From Marinococcus halotolerans DSM 16375 (GTDB lineage Bacteria; Bacillota; Bacilli; Bacillales; Marinococcaceae), in NCBI RefSeq assembly GCF_000420725.1, contig NZ_ATVM01000006.1:87598-151597 (forward strand): a stretch of DNA of 64,000 bases, in the 5' to 3' direction. How positions within the stretch are numbered: position 1 is the first letter of the stretch; every line of letters starts with the position of its first letter. The notes under the pieces are model-generated. The model did no database searches and was not told the origin of the DNA. It was given only the letters and a program-made list of their open reading frames with translations. This document shows, piece by piece, positions 1 through 8,860 of the stretch. The position numbers and the translations under genes were made by a program.

Positions 1-1434
1 TTTTTTACCCCAGACTTTTAAATTTTTGAGTCCCGGGATACTGTCATTGTAAAAGACTGGATCAATGCCTTGTTTGCGCTGATTCATATAGTTTTTGAGG
101 GCAGCTGCAGCTATATGACCAAGCAGGGCGATCGCTATAAGGTTGACGACTGCCATTAAGCCCATAAAAAGGTCGGCCATTGCCCAGACAAGCTCGAGGC
201 CGCTTGCTGCACCTAAAAGAACGAACAACAGGAAACAGACGCGGAAGATTTGAACGTAAATGGGTTTGGGAGAAATAAATTCCACGTTCACTTCTCCGTA
301 GTAATAATTCCCGAGCAGAGAGCTGAAGGCAAAGAAGAAGATCGCAAGCGATACGAATGTCTGCGCCCAGCCTCCCAGGTGGAAAGCAAGTGCCTGCTGG
401 GTCAGCTGAATGCCTTCAATGTTTGCCCCGGCGTCTGCGTACGTACCGGAAAGCAGAATGATGAACGCTGTCGCGCTGCAGATAATGAGCGTGTCCGTCA
501 GAACGCCGAGAGACTGAACGAGACCCTGCTTAACCGGGTGGCTCACGTACGTTGTCGCTGCCGCGTTCGGCGCACTACCCATACCAGCCTCGTTGGAAAA
601 AAGACCGCGCTGGATACCGAGCATGAGAGCGCCTCCGACTGTCCCGCCGGCAACTTCGCGTATCCCGAAGGCCTGACCGAAAATCAGCCCGAACACCTGG
701 GGAACGTCGGCAATGTTAATAATCATAATGATGACGGCTACAATAACGTAAAGCGAAGCGAAAATTGGAACGATAATTTCAGCTACTACTGCGATACGTC
801 GGATACCGCCATAAATAATGACACCAATTAAAAGCATGATAGCAATCCCGACGTAAACCGTTGGGATATTATAAGCGCCGTTGAACGCCTGAGCAATTGT
901 GTTGGTTTGCACGCCGTTGAAAATAAAGCCAAAGCAAAGCGTAATCAAAACAGCAAAGATAATCCCGAGCCAGCGGGCGTTCAGCGCCTGCTCCATGTAA
1001 TAGGCTGGTCCGCCGCGAAAGCCGTCTTTATCCTTTACCTTATACATCTGTGCAAGCGTACTTTCCACAAAACCGGTAGCGGCACCGATAATAGCGATGA
1101 CCCACATCCAGAAAATAGCGCCAGGTCCGCCGGCACTGATGGCAAGGGCTACCCCGGCAAGGTTCCCGGTGCCGACACGGGCAGCGGTACTGATCGCAAA
1201 TGCCTGAAAGGCGCTCGTGCCTTTTCTTTCTTTAAAACCGGAACGGTCGGTCCCTTCCTTGAATAACAGAACAAACATTTCTTTAAGCATCCGGAACTGA
1301 ACAAAGCCGGTACGGATAGTGAAATAAACGCCTAGAATAAGTAAAAGTGCGATTAACAAGTAACTCCAGATCACGTCACTGAGAGATCCTACAAGGTTAT
1401 AAAACCAAGTATCGGCTGTTAACCAATTTCCCAT
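1..1434 (-). CDS. Sodium:alanine symporter family protein (AGCS), 3' end cut by window edge
   Basis: An open frame of 478 codons runs from an ATG at 1434 to the left edge without a stop, so the C-terminus lies outside the window. The start has a good upstream AAGGAGG. The product is a very hydrophobic multi-helix membrane protein. It carries the AGCS signature early in the chain (GTGNLAGVALAISAGGPGA-like, approx. residues 95-115) and the typical N-terminus with a first helix after about 15 residues. Family members import alanine or glycine with Na+ or H+ across the cytoplasmic membrane. The gene lies 112 bp downstream of a sigma-like gene on the same strand, so partial co-transcription is possible. 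Substrate is inferred from family only. Confidence 0.9.
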   Translation of the reverse strand, partial: MGNWLTADTWFYNLVGSLSDVIWSYLLIALLLILGVYFTIRTGFVQFRMLKEMFVLLFKEGTDRSGFKERKGTSAFQAFAISTAARVGTGNLAGVALAISAGGPGAIFWMWVIAIIGAATGFVESTLAQMYKVKDKDGFRGGPAYYMEQALNARWLGIIFAVLITLCFGFIFNGVQTNTIAQAFNGAYNIPTVYVGIAIMLLIGVIIYGGIRRIAVVAEIIVPIFASLYVIVAVIIMIINIADVPQVFGLIFGQAFGIREVAGGTVGGALMLGIQRGLFSNEAGMGSAPNAAATTYVSHPVKQGLVQSLGVLTDTLIICSATAFIILLSGTYADAGANIEGIQLTQQALAFHLGGWAQTFVSLAIFFFAFSSLLGNYYYGEVNVEFISPKPIYVQIFRVCFLLFVLLGAASGLELVWAMADLFMGLMAVVNLIAIALLGHIAAAALKNYMNQRKQGIDPVFYNDSIPGLKNLKVWGKK

Positions 1435-1546
1435 ATGTATCCTCCTTCAATTAAGGTTGCATCTATTATACATTTTTCAAAGGCTCTCCGACACTGTTTT
1501 CAAGGAATTCCTGTAAATGATGACAGGAAAAAACTTAAATTGCTCA

Positions 1547-2056
1547 TCAATGACAGTTTTCCAGATGAGTTTTTAAGACGCGAAGGGATTTTTGCTTGAT
1601 TTTAGAAACGGCCTGCTGGGAGACGTTCATCGCCCGGGCTGTCTCCGCCGTTGTCGATCCTTCAACAAACAAGGCATATAATACCGCTTGTTCCTTTTCC
1701 GGCCGCTGTTGAATAACATCGTAAAGCCCCGGGTCTTCAATATGTCCGGCGAGATCATGGGAAAAGCTCCGGGCCTGATCTGTGAAAGCAACAGCCGGAA
1801 CGAGCGCCTGAGACGTGTCCTCCTCTGTATCCACAGCAAGCGGAAACCGGTCCCGGTGCTTCCTTTCCCGTTTATCATAGTGGACCGCTGCCCAGTAAAT
1901 TGTTTTCTGCATGAAGACCCGCTTTTTCACATCGAGGAAAAAGGCACGGAAGGCTTCATCGAGCTTGTCTGTATATCCATGCTCCAAAAAATATTGATGG
2001 TCCGAGGACTCAAAGAAATGCTGGATGAGCTTTTGCTGATGAAAGGTCGCCGTCAA
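1547..2056 (-). CDS. Small sigma-70-like factor / region 4 HTH protein
   Basis: The 169-residue protein ends in a sigma region 4-like helix-turn-helix: the segment around residues 125-160 (EQAVLYALFVEGSTTAETARAM, then VSQQAVSKIKQKSLR) matches the 'promoter -35 reader' fold. The N-terminal 60 residues are a weak region 2-like part. It is shorter than housekeeping sigma factors and resembles small alternative or phage-type sigma factors of Bacillus (for example Xpf or SigO-type). The target regulon cannot be read from sequence. The next gene on the same strand is the AGCS symporter. A GAAC-N4-GTTC palindrome lies about 70 bp upstream of the start. Confidence 0.7.
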   Translation of the reverse strand: MTATFHQQKLIQHFFESSDHQYFLEHGYTDKLDEAFRAFFLDVKKRVFMQKTIYWAAVHYDKRERKHRDRFPLAVDTEEDTSQALVPAVAFTDQARSFSHDLAGHIEDPGLYDVIQQRPEKEQAVLYALFVEGSTTAETARAMNVSQQAVSKIKQKSLRVLKTHLENCH

Positions 2057-2123
2057 TATGGATGCCTCCTTTTAGGTTGTACGTATAAAAGACATCTTCT
2101 GTAAAAAATGACAACCTTTATAA

Positions 2124-2135
2124 GAACATTTGTTC
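2124..2135. promoter_or_regulatory. LexA/DinR-like palindrome GAAC-ATTT-GTTC
   Basis: A perfect 4+4 inverted repeat with a 4-bp spacer matches the core of the Bacillus SOS box (CGAAC-N4-GTTCG), with both outer bases off-consensus. It lies between the divergent sigma-like gene (start 2056) and gldA (start 2212), so it could act on either. On the minus strand a TTGTCA element lies just downstream of it. Confidence 0.35.
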
Positions 2136-2211
2136 CTATTATTAGTTGAATAAAAATTATACACAGGGGAATAGGAATAAAGAATAGAAAATTAAAGCGG
2201 GAGGGATAGAA

Positions 2212-3330
2212 ATGGGAAACAAAGTATTTATCAGTCCGAATAAGTATGTACAGGGCGTCGACGTTGTTGACGAAGTAGGAACCTATGTTAAAGAAATGGG
2301 AAGTAAAGCAATTGTGATCGCAGACGAATTTGTATGGGATCTGGCCGGCAATCGAGTAGTCGACAGCCTCAAGCAGCAGAGCATCGACGCTGTAAACATC
2401 ACCTTTAACGGCGAAGCCTCCACCGCAGAAATTAACCGTATTACGGAAGAAGCCAAATCGGCTGGGGCAGAAATGATCGTTGCTGTAGGTGGCGGTAAGA
2501 CGCTCGATACAGCAAAAGGAGTACGTGATCAGATTCCGGATGCCTATTGTGTCATTGTTCCGACAACGGCTTCCACAGACGCCCCAACGAGCGCTCTGTC
2601 CGTCATTTATTCAGATGAAGGCGTGTTTGAATCGTACCGTTTTTATTCGAAAAATCCGGATTTAATCGTGATGGATTCCAAAATCATCGCCGGCGCTCCG
2701 CCGCGTTTTCTTGCTTCCGGCATTGCGGATGCGATGGCTACATGGGTGGAAGCGCGTATGGCGATTCAGGCGAACGCCAACGCCATGTCCGGTGGGCTTT
2801 CCACGATAGCCGGCGCCGCGATCGCGGAAAAATGTGAAGAAACGCTGTTTCAGTATGGCCTCCTCGCCTATGAGTCCAACAAAAGACAGATTGTCACCCA
2901 TGCTCTTGAGCAGATTGTCGAAGCCAATACGCTTCTGAGTGGCCTCGGGTTTGAAAGTGGCGGTCTTGCGCTTGCGCATGCGATTCACAACGGATTTACT
3001 GTTCTCGACGGAGAGGTGCACCACATGACGCACGGGGAAAAAGTAGCCTTTGGCACCCTGAGCCAGCTGACGCTTGAGAACCGTTCGAAAGAGGAATTCG
3101 AAAAATATGTGGATCTGTATTACCGCCTGGAGCTGCCGATCACGCTTGAGGATCTGCATCTTGGAGACGCCTCGGAGGATGAATTGATGAAAGTGGCAGA
3201 AGCGGCCTTAACCGAAGGAGAAAGCAGCCATAATATGCCGTTTGCGCTGACGCCTTATGACGTGGTAAGCGCCATGCAGGCAGCCGATCAGTACGCGAAA
3301 GCGTACAAAAAAGAGCACGGCCTGAAATAG
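2212..3330 (+). CDS. gldA: Glycerol dehydrogenase
   Basis: Full-length (372 aa) member of the iron/zinc-containing alcohol dehydrogenase family. The NAD-binding [10 protein letters not shown] motif is near residues 94-103. The metal-site histidines lie in the ALAHAIHNG stretch (approx. residues 254-262) and the [15 protein letters not shown] stretch (approx. 267-281). It oxidises glycerol to dihydroxyacetone with NAD+ in the cytoplasm. The start follows GGGAGGGATAGAA at good spacing. It is a single-gene unit closed by a strong terminator; no dihydroxyacetone kinase is adjacent. Confidence 0.95.
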   Translation: MGNKVFISPNKYVQGVDVVDEVGTYVKEMGSKAIVIADEFVWDLAGNRVVDSLKQQSIDAVNITFNGEASTAEINRITEEAKSAGAEMIVAVGGGKTLDTAKGVRDQIPDAYCVIVPTTASTDAPTSALSVIYSDEGVFESYRFYSKNPDLIVMDSKIIAGAPPRFLASGIADAMATWVEARMAIQANANAMSGGLSTIAGAAIAEKCEETLFQYGLLAYESNKRQIVTHALEQIVEANTLLSGLGFESGGLALAHAIHNGFTVLDGEVHHMTHGEKVAFGTLSQLTLENRSKEEFEKYVDLYYRLELPITLEDLHLGDASEDELMKVAEAALTEGESSHNMPFALTPYDVVSAMQAADQYAKAYKKEHGLK

Positions 3331-3350
3331 CATTCATCTGCCCGTTCACG

Positions 3351-3385
3351 AAAGCCGCCAGGTTATACGCCCGGCGGCTTTTTGT
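3351..3385 (+). terminator. Intrinsic terminator of gldA
   Basis: AAAGCCGCC pairs with GGCGGCTTT and is followed by a short T run. Confidence 0.8.
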
Positions 3386-3472
3386 GTTATCTTTTCCAGG
3401 AAAGACGTATATACTTCCGCGTGAAATATCGGCCGGAGGGTGATATAGTATCGAAGGAAAGGAGGCCGGTGC

Positions 3473-4309
3473 ATGAAGATCCTGCGTGTACTGAACAACA
3501 ATGCAGTAGTCGTCCATCACGGAGACCGGGAGAAGATCATTTTCGGACCGGGGGTCGGATTTCAAAAAGGCAAAAATGACCCTGTTAACCAGAAGAAAAT
3601 AGAAAAGATTTTCAGCATGGAGGAAGAGACGCCAAAATTTGAGCAGCTTTTGAAGACTCTTCCAATTGAAGTTATTGAAGTTGGGGAAGAAATTATCAGC
3701 TACGCGGAAGGGGAAATGCATCTGCCGCTCAGCGATCACATTCATATTTCCATCATCGATCACCTGGCGTTTGCACTCGAACGTATTAAGCAGGGGTTTA
3801 CCATAGAAAATAAGCTGCTTCATGAAATTAAGGCTCTTTATCAAGAGGAGTACAGTATCGGCGTCTGGGCCATTCAGAAGATCAAAAAAGATCTGGGGGT
3901 CGAGCTGCCAGAGGATGAAGCAGGGCATATTGCGCTGCATCTGCATACGGCGAAGCTGCAGACCGGATCAATGGAGGAGACGATGCACAGAACCTCACTG
4001 ATCCAGGAGCTGATTCAAATCGTGGAAGACCGTGCCGGACTCGAGCTTGCGGACCGTGGTATGTCGTATCACCGGCTCGTCGTTCATTTAAACTTCGCAC
4101 TCTCAAGAGCAGAGGACGGAAAAGTGTTTGATGACATGGACCCTGAGATGCTCGAGCTGATCCAGACGAAATATGAAAAGGCCTATGCTGTTGCATACGA
4201 GCTGGCTGATTATGTTAAACAGGAGGCGGGACTGCCGTTTCCTCTGCCGGAAATTGGCTATATTGCGCTTCATATTCAGCGCATTTTATCGAACCAGTCG
4301 ATTTCATAG
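3473..4309 (+). CDS. sacT: BglG/SacT-family transcriptional antiterminator for the sucrose operon
   Basis: 278 aa, the normal length of the family. The N-terminal co-antiterminator RNA-binding domain (residues 1-55) is followed by two PTS regulation domains, PRD1 about 65-170 and PRD2 about 175-278. Both keep the histidines phosphorylated by the PTS (H97 and H156 region in PRD1, the YHRLVVHL and ALHIQ stretches in PRD2). It binds a RAT hairpin in nascent RNA and prevents termination when sugar is present. The RAT just downstream, in front of the sucrose transporter, identifies the target. The start has an AAGGAGG-type site. The name SacT rather than SacY/LicT is chosen from context. Confidence 0.88.
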   Translation: MKILRVLNNNAVVVHHGDREKIIFGPGVGFQKGKNDPVNQKKIEKIFSMEEETPKFEQLLKTLPIEVIEVGEEIISYAEGEMHLPLSDHIHISIIDHLAFALERIKQGFTIENKLLHEIKALYQEEYSIGVWAIQKIKKDLGVELPEDEAGHIALHLHTAKLQTGSMEETMHRTSLIQELIQIVEDRAGLELADRGMSYHRLVVHLNFALSRAEDGKVFDDMDPEMLELIQTKYEKAYAVAYELADYVKQEAGLPFPLPEIGYIALHIQRILSNQSIS

Positions 4310-4317
4310 AAATGAAA

Positions 4318-4331
4318 AGAAAGCGTTGACA
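4318..4331. promoter_or_regulatory. cre box (CcpA site) overlapping the -35 of the sucrose operon
   Basis: AGAAAGCGTTGACA matches the TGWAARCGYTWNCW consensus at all but two fixed positions and overlaps the -35 hexamer, the usual arrangement for catabolite repression by CcpA. Confidence 0.6.
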
Positions 4332-4354
4332 TGAATCTTTTCTTTTTGTATACT
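4326..4354 (+). promoter_or_regulatory. Sigma-A promoter of the sucrose operon
   Basis: TTGACA (4326-4331), a 17-bp spacer and TATACT (4349-4354), just upstream of the RAT/terminator leader. Confidence 0.8.
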
Positions 4355-4374
4355 TTTCGTACATTACACATATC

Positions 4375-4413
4375 GGGAGTTGTTACTGCTTCGAGCAGGC
4401 AAGACCCAAAATG
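4375..4413 (+). promoter_or_regulatory. RAT (ribonucleic antiterminator) of the sucrose operon
   Basis: The leader contains TTGTTACTG, a short loop, GCAGGCAAGACC and AAAATG, which is the RAT layout known from Bacillus sacB, sacPA and lic operons. It overlaps the 5' arm of the following terminator, so binding of the antiterminator and termination exclude each other. Confidence 0.9.
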
Positions 4414-4470
4414 AGAACAGGACACGTGTATCCTAGGCACACGTTTACCCTTCTCGTTTTGGGTCTTTTT
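4401..4470 (+). terminator. RAT-controlled leader terminator
   Basis: AAGACCCAAAA...GAGAA pairs with TTCTCGTTTTGGGTCTT, followed by T residues. The 5' arm begins inside the RAT. Confidence 0.88.
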
Positions 4471-4516
4471 TATGTCTAAAAACAGCTTCCGTTAGTTTGG
4501 GGGAGGGAGTTTCCTG

Positions 4517-5953
4517 ATGGATCATAAACAAATAGCAAAAGAACTGGTGCCGCTCCTTGGCGGAAAAGATAATATCATCAGTGCCAGTCACTGCGCCACA
4601 AGGCTCCGGCTGGTTATTGACGATGAAAGTAAAATCAATAAGCAGGAAATTGAAGATTTGGAAGGCGTAAAAGGAGCCTTTTCCAGCTCCGGCCAGTTTC
4701 AGATTATCTTCGGAACCGGTACAGTCAATAAGGTATTTCAGCCATTTGCCGAGGAAATTGGTCTTGATGACGAGTCCGCAGAGCATAAACAAAAACAAAT
4801 GGATCATAATGAAGCTGTAAAAAAGAAAATGAATCCGGTATCACGATTTGCGAAAGTACTTTCCAATATTTTTGTACCGATTATTCCAGCCATTGTTGCA
4901 GCTGGTATGCTGATGGGGCTGCTGAATCTAATGAACCGGTTCGGGTGGGCGGATGGAGACAGCTCCCTGTATATTCTGCTGGATATGTTCTCCTCGGCCG
5001 CCTTTATTATTCTCCCAATTTTGATTGGCTACAGCGCTGCACGTGAATTCGGCGGAAACACTTATTTAGGAGCTGTGGTCGGCGGGATTATGACTCACCC
5101 GACTCTTTTGAATCCGTGGGGACTTCAGGAGGGCGGCGTCGAGCCGGAGATGCTCAATTTTGCCGGCATGAATATTGAACTGCTCGGCTATCAGGGAACG
5201 GTTATTCCGGTACTGCTTACAGTGTATGTGATGTGCTGGCTCGAAAAGCTGTTCCGTAAGGTTGTTCCAAACATGGTAGACCTGCTTGTGACACCATTTT
5301 TAACGATCATGACCACCGGCTTTGTAGCACTGATGGTTGTAGGTCCGCTTGGCCGTCTGCTCGGTGAAGGTGTAACCACATCGCTGTCGTTTTTATATGA
5401 TTCCGGTGCCGGTTTTGCCGGTCTCGTTTTTGGCGGCCTGTATTCGCTGATCGTTCTAACCGGTGTACACCACAGTTTTCACGCGATCGAGGCAGAAATT
5501 CTCGGCCAGATCGGCTTTAACTACCTGCTACCTATTTGGGCGATGGCCAACGTGGCCCAGGGCGGCGCCGGGCTCGCTGTTTGGGTAAAAACGAAAAGTA
5601 AAAAAATGAAAGAAATCGCCGGGCCTTCGGCCTTTGCAGCTTTTCTCGGTATCACGGAGCCAGTCATTTTCGGGGTGAACCTCCGCTACCGCCGTCCGTT
5701 TATCGGAGCTGCTATTGGCGGCGCTCTCGGCGGGGCGTACGTAACAATTACCAATGTTACAGCGAACGGTATCGGGGTGACCGGGCTGCCGATGTTTGCG
5801 ATCGCAAACGACCCGATTAATTATGCCATCGGTATACTGGTCGCTGTGGGCGGCGCGTTTACGGCAGCGTGGCTGCTCGGCTGGCAGGAAGAAGAACAGC
5901 CGAAGAAAGAAGAAACAAAAACAGAAAAAGACAGCGAAGAAAAAGCTGTATAA
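4517..5953 (+). CDS. sacP: PTS sucrose-specific EIIBC component
   Basis: 478 aa. Residues 1-90 are the EIIB domain with the phosphorylated cysteine in SASHCATRLRL (Cys26). From about residue 108 on, the EIIC domain has about ten membrane helices, and the GITEPVIFGVNL signature lies near residue 380. It imports sucrose and phosphorylates it to sucrose-6-phosphate. There is no EIIA domain, as in Bacillus SacP, which borrows EIIA from another system. The C-terminal tail is very lysine/glutamate rich. The stop is 10 bp before sacA, so the two form an operon under the RAT switch. Confidence 0.95.
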   Translation: MDHKQIAKELVPLLGGKDNIISASHCATRLRLVIDDESKINKQEIEDLEGVKGAFSSSGQFQIIFGTGTVNKVFQPFAEEIGLDDESAEHKQKQMDHNEAVKKKMNPVSRFAKVLSNIFVPIIPAIVAAGMLMGLLNLMNRFGWADGDSSLYILLDMFSSAAFIILPILIGYSAAREFGGNTYLGAVVGGIMTHPTLLNPWGLQEGGVEPEMLNFAGMNIELLGYQGTVIPVLLTVYVMCWLEKLFRKVVPNMVDLLVTPFLTIMTTGFVALMVVGPLGRLLGEGVTTSLSFLYDSGAGFAGLVFGGLYSLIVLTGVHHSFHAIEAEILGQIGFNYLLPIWAMANVAQGGAGLAVWVKTKSKKMKEIAGPSAFAAFLGITEPVIFGVNLRYRRPFIGAAIGGALGGAYVTITNVTANGIGVTGLPMFAIANDPINYAIGILVAVGGAFTAAWLLGWQEEEQPKKEETKTEKDSEEKAV

Positions 5954-5963
5954 GGAGGAAGCG

Positions 5964-7403
5964 ATGAAAGAGGAGCAGGCTCTTCGAAAAGAAGCAGAGC
6001 AAATAATACAAACAATCGAAGCGGCAGGCCCCTTTCGACAGCAGTTTCACCTGATGCCACCTGCAGGGTTGATGAATGATCCGAACGGGCTTGTGCAGTG
6101 GCAGGGAGTGAACCATGTGTTTTACCAGTGGATGCCGTTTCATACCGGTCACGGCAGCAAATGGTGGGGGCATGCGGCGACCCGGGACTGGGTCCATTGG
6201 GAGCTTCTGCCCCCGGCGCTCGCACCGGTGCACGATTTTGAGAAAAACGGCTGCTACTCCGGCAGCGCGGTAGCACATGAGGGTCTTTTGTATTTGTTTT
6301 ATACAGGCAACGTCAAGGATGAACACGGGAACCGGACGAGCTATCAGTGTCTTGCGGTTTCAAGCGACGGAGTGGAGTTTGAAAAGCACGGCCCGGTGAT
6401 TTATCAACCGGAAGGCTATACCGCTCACGTCCGCGATCCAAAGATATGGTTTGAAGCCGGGATGTGGTGGCTTGTCATCGGTGCCCAGCGTCACGATCTG
6501 GAAGGGCAGGTGCTCTTGTACCGCTCGGCGGACCTGCGGGAATGGGAATTTCTCGGGCCGCTCGCCGGAAAGGACGTTACGCTTAGCGCTTCCTTTGGCT
6601 ATATGTGGGAATGCCCGGACTTTTTCGAGCTGGGCGGCTCCCGGGTGCTGCTCGTGTCTCCGCAGGGGCTTGAAGCAGAAGCGGCCCGGTATCAGAACCA
6701 ATATCAGACCGGCATTTTTTCCGGCAAATTCTCCCCGGAAACGGGTACGTTTTCCCACGGGGAGTTTCGTGAAATGGACCTGGGCTTTGAATTTTACGCC
6801 CCGCAAACGTTTCTGGATGAACAGGACCGGCGTCTGCTGATTGGCTGGATGGGCGTCCCGGACCAGCAGGAACAGGCGCATCCGACGATTGCCGATGGCT
6901 GGGTTCACTGTCTGACGGTCCCCCGGGAGCTGACGATGCAAAACGGACATCTGCATCAGCAGCCGATTGAAGAGTACCGGCAGCTTCGGGGGGAGCACGC
7001 TTCGGCGGTCGTTGCTGTGGATGATGAGGCGCTGGTGTGGCAGTCATGGAATGCCCCAACGGCAGAGGTTTATCTGGAGGTGGAGAAAGATAAAAGCTGG
7101 ACCGTCTCCTGGCGCCGCTATTTTCATATTTTCTATGAGGCCGGCGGCCAGACGCTTACCTTTGAGCGGCCGGATCTGGTCACCGGCGAGCCGGTGCGAC
7201 GAACCAGCCGGGTAAACGATGTGCGTTCGCTTCGCTGCCTGTTTGACTGCTCTTCGGCAGAAGTTTTCGTAAACGACGGAGAATACGTTTCTACCTCCCG
7301 CCTGTTTCCGGCGCTGGGAGCAGGAGAGCTCCAATTTTCAGCAGAGGAGCCAGCCGTTTTTCATGTCGACGCGTGGAAGCTCCGTCCTCTGCAATGGGCG
7401 TGA
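5964..7403 (+). CDS. sacA: Sucrose-6-phosphate hydrolase (GH32)
   Basis: 479 aa from the ATG at 5964, chosen because TAAGGAGG lies at the right distance; an upstream in-frame extension would overlap sacP. The GH32 nucleophile motif MNDPNG (Asp39) is present, as are the RDP motif (VRDPKIW) and the acid/base WECPD motif. The enzyme splits sucrose-6-phosphate into glucose-6-phosphate and fructose in the cytoplasm. It works directly after SacP and shares its transcript. There is no signal peptide. Confidence 0.95.
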   Translation: MKEEQALRKEAEQIIQTIEAAGPFRQQFHLMPPAGLMNDPNGLVQWQGVNHVFYQWMPFHTGHGSKWWGHAATRDWVHWELLPPALAPVHDFEKNGCYSGSAVAHEGLLYLFYTGNVKDEHGNRTSYQCLAVSSDGVEFEKHGPVIYQPEGYTAHVRDPKIWFEAGMWWLVIGAQRHDLEGQVLLYRSADLREWEFLGPLAGKDVTLSASFGYMWECPDFFELGGSRVLLVSPQGLEAEAARYQNQYQTGIFSGKFSPETGTFSHGEFREMDLGFEFYAPQTFLDEQDRRLLIGWMGVPDQQEQAHPTIADGWVHCLTVPRELTMQNGHLHQQPIEEYRQLRGEHASAVVAVDDEALVWQSWNAPTAEVYLEVEKDKSWTVSWRRYFHIFYEAGGQTLTFERPDLVTGEPVRRTSRVNDVRSLRCLFDCSSAEVFVNDGEYVSTSRLFPALGAGELQFSAEEPAVFHVDAWKLRPLQWA

Positions 7404-7485
7404 TGGAACGTGCTGGTGTTTGTAAGCCGGTAAAAAGTGGAACAATACAGCGTAGAGAATTTTGGAGACAGAAAGGAAGATTTTC

Positions 7486-8085
7486 ATGCGCATATTGTTA
7501 GTTGGAGCTTCAGGAACGATCGGAAGTGCAGTATACGAACGCTTAAGGGACGAGCACGACATTCTTTGTGCCGGGCGGAACGGCCGGGACGTGCAGGTGG
7601 ACATTACGGATGAAGACAGTATCCGCCAAATGTATGAATCCACCGGCCGCGTGGATGCAGTTATTACAGCCTCCGGGAGTGCCGGCTTTGCACCGCTTAC
7701 CGAGCTGACTCCGGAAAAGAACCAGACGGCGATCAACAGTAAAATGAAGGGCCAGATCAACCTGGTGCTGCTCGGAATTCCATACGTAAATGACGGTGGC
7801 AGCTTCACGCTTACATCCGGCATCATGATGGACGATCCGATTCCTCAGGGAACGTCCGCTGCAATGGCAAACGGAGCCGTGAAAGGCTTCGTCACCTCTG
7901 CTGCTATTGAACTGCCAAGAGGGATCCGGATTAATAACATCAGTCCGAACCTGCTGGCCGAATCGGCAGAAAAGCTTGGCGGCTTTTTCCGCGGCTTTGA
8001 CCCTGTGCCGGGAGATAAAGTTGCCCTTGCATACCAAAAAAGTGTCGAAGGCCAACAAACCGGCCAGACGTACGAAGTCTATTAA
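7486..8085 (+). CDS. Short-chain dehydrogenase/reductase
   Basis: 199 aa from the ATG at 7486, preceded by GAAAGGAAG; this gives an N-terminus that begins directly with the nucleotide-binding motif LLVGASGTIGSAV. The chain is short for an SDR. The usual catalytic YxxxK is not obvious: the expected region reads TSAAMANGAVKGF, with an Ala-Asn in place of the Tyr. Family members of this short type are common in bacteria and are annotated as SDR oxidoreductases. Substrate unknown. It is followed by a bidirectional terminator. Confidence 0.78.
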   Translation: MRILLVGASGTIGSAVYERLRDEHDILCAGRNGRDVQVDITDEDSIRQMYESTGRVDAVITASGSAGFAPLTELTPEKNQTAINSKMKGQINLVLLGIPYVNDGGSFTLTSGIMMDDPIPQGTSAAMANGAVKGFVTSAAIELPRGIRINNISPNLLAESAEKLGGFFRGFDPVPGDKVALAYQKSVEGQQTGQTYEVY

Positions 8086-8087
8086 TA

Positions 8088-8135
8088 CAAAGCTCCGGAA
8101 CGCAGGTGAAAGCCTGTGTTCCGGAGCTTTTTTAG
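8088..8135. terminator. Bidirectional terminator between convergent genes
   Basis: A long near-perfect hairpin (AAAGCTCCGGAAC pairing with GTTCCGGAGCTTT) carries a T run on the plus side and A's on the other. It serves the SDR gene and the minus-strand glycosylase gene. Confidence 0.85.
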
Positions 8136-8758
8136 GCATGAAGCGCGTGAGTGGCGAGTGTATTCAGGTAGTCCTTCATTGTCTGTTCGAGGCTCCGGTT
8201 ATATAGAATCGCGGCTGGATGATAGATCGGAAAAATATTGTAATTTTCCTTCGTCCAGATGTACGAGCTGGCTTCTTCATCCCACTGCTGTACCGGAGAG
8301 GTCTGAATTCTTCCGGTCACATCGCCAAGTCGGGGGCTTTTCCCGAGCAGCCGCTGGTAGGCGATTTTCCCCATCGGCACGAGCCACTGCGGCTGCACAT
8401 GAGAGATTTCGTAATCAAGCACGGGCGCATGGGCCTGAATTTCTTTCTGGTTCGGTGTGCGATTGTATTTCCGGCGCACACCGGCTTTGGTCTGGCCCCA
8501 TTTGAACGGCCGGCTGCGCACAGCGCTTGTAACATAAATATCACCCCGCTTGATGTTCAAGTCATCGAGGTACGAATCAAAAATGACTCCTGCCCTGCCG
8601 CTGAAGGGGATGCCATTATGAATTTCGGTTTCGCCCGGAGCTTCCCCGACAAACATGATCGTGGCGTCCGCCGGCCCGGCGCCCGGCAGAAATCCTTCAC
8701 AGTCGAATGGTTCAATACGTTCGTTGGCGAGTTGTACTAAAGAATCAGGCAGCTGCAT
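8132..8758 (-). CDS. Uracil-DNA glycosylase family protein (paralogue 1)
   Basis: 208 aa from the ATG at 8758; AAAAGG sits 9 bp upstream of this ATG but directly against an upstream ATG at 8767, so the inner start is preferred. Motif 1 GEAPGETE (approx. residues 40-47) and the C-terminal HPAA motif mark the UDG superfamily, nearest to family 4/5 enzymes. Only one cysteine (DCEGF) remains of the four that bind the Fe-S cluster in true family 4 enzymes, so a cluster is unlikely. It would remove uracil from DNA, but activity is inferred. A second copy lies at 18955-19581. Confidence 0.8.
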   Translation of the reverse strand: MQLPDSLVQLANERIEPFDCEGFLPGAGPADATIMFVGEAPGETEIHNGIPFSGRAGVIFDSYLDDLNIKRGDIYVTSAVRSRPFKWGQTKAGVRRKYNRTPNQKEIQAHAPVLDYEISHVQPQWLVPMGKIAYQRLLGKSPRLGDVTGRIQTSPVQQWDEEASSYIWTKENYNIFPIYHPAAILYNRSLEQTMKDYLNTLATHALHA

Positions 8759-8860
8759 AGTTATCATCCTTTTTGTAGTTTCTTTGTCTCTAATAGGTTT
8801 GTACCCGAAATGGCGAGGAATAATGAGCGTAAGACTAATTTTGAGGAGGGAGGAAGCGAA

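Noticed and set aside
5796..5963. Longer N-terminus for SacA
   Set aside because: Would overlap the sacP end in another frame; the inner ATG has a strong ribosome site and gives the family's usual length.
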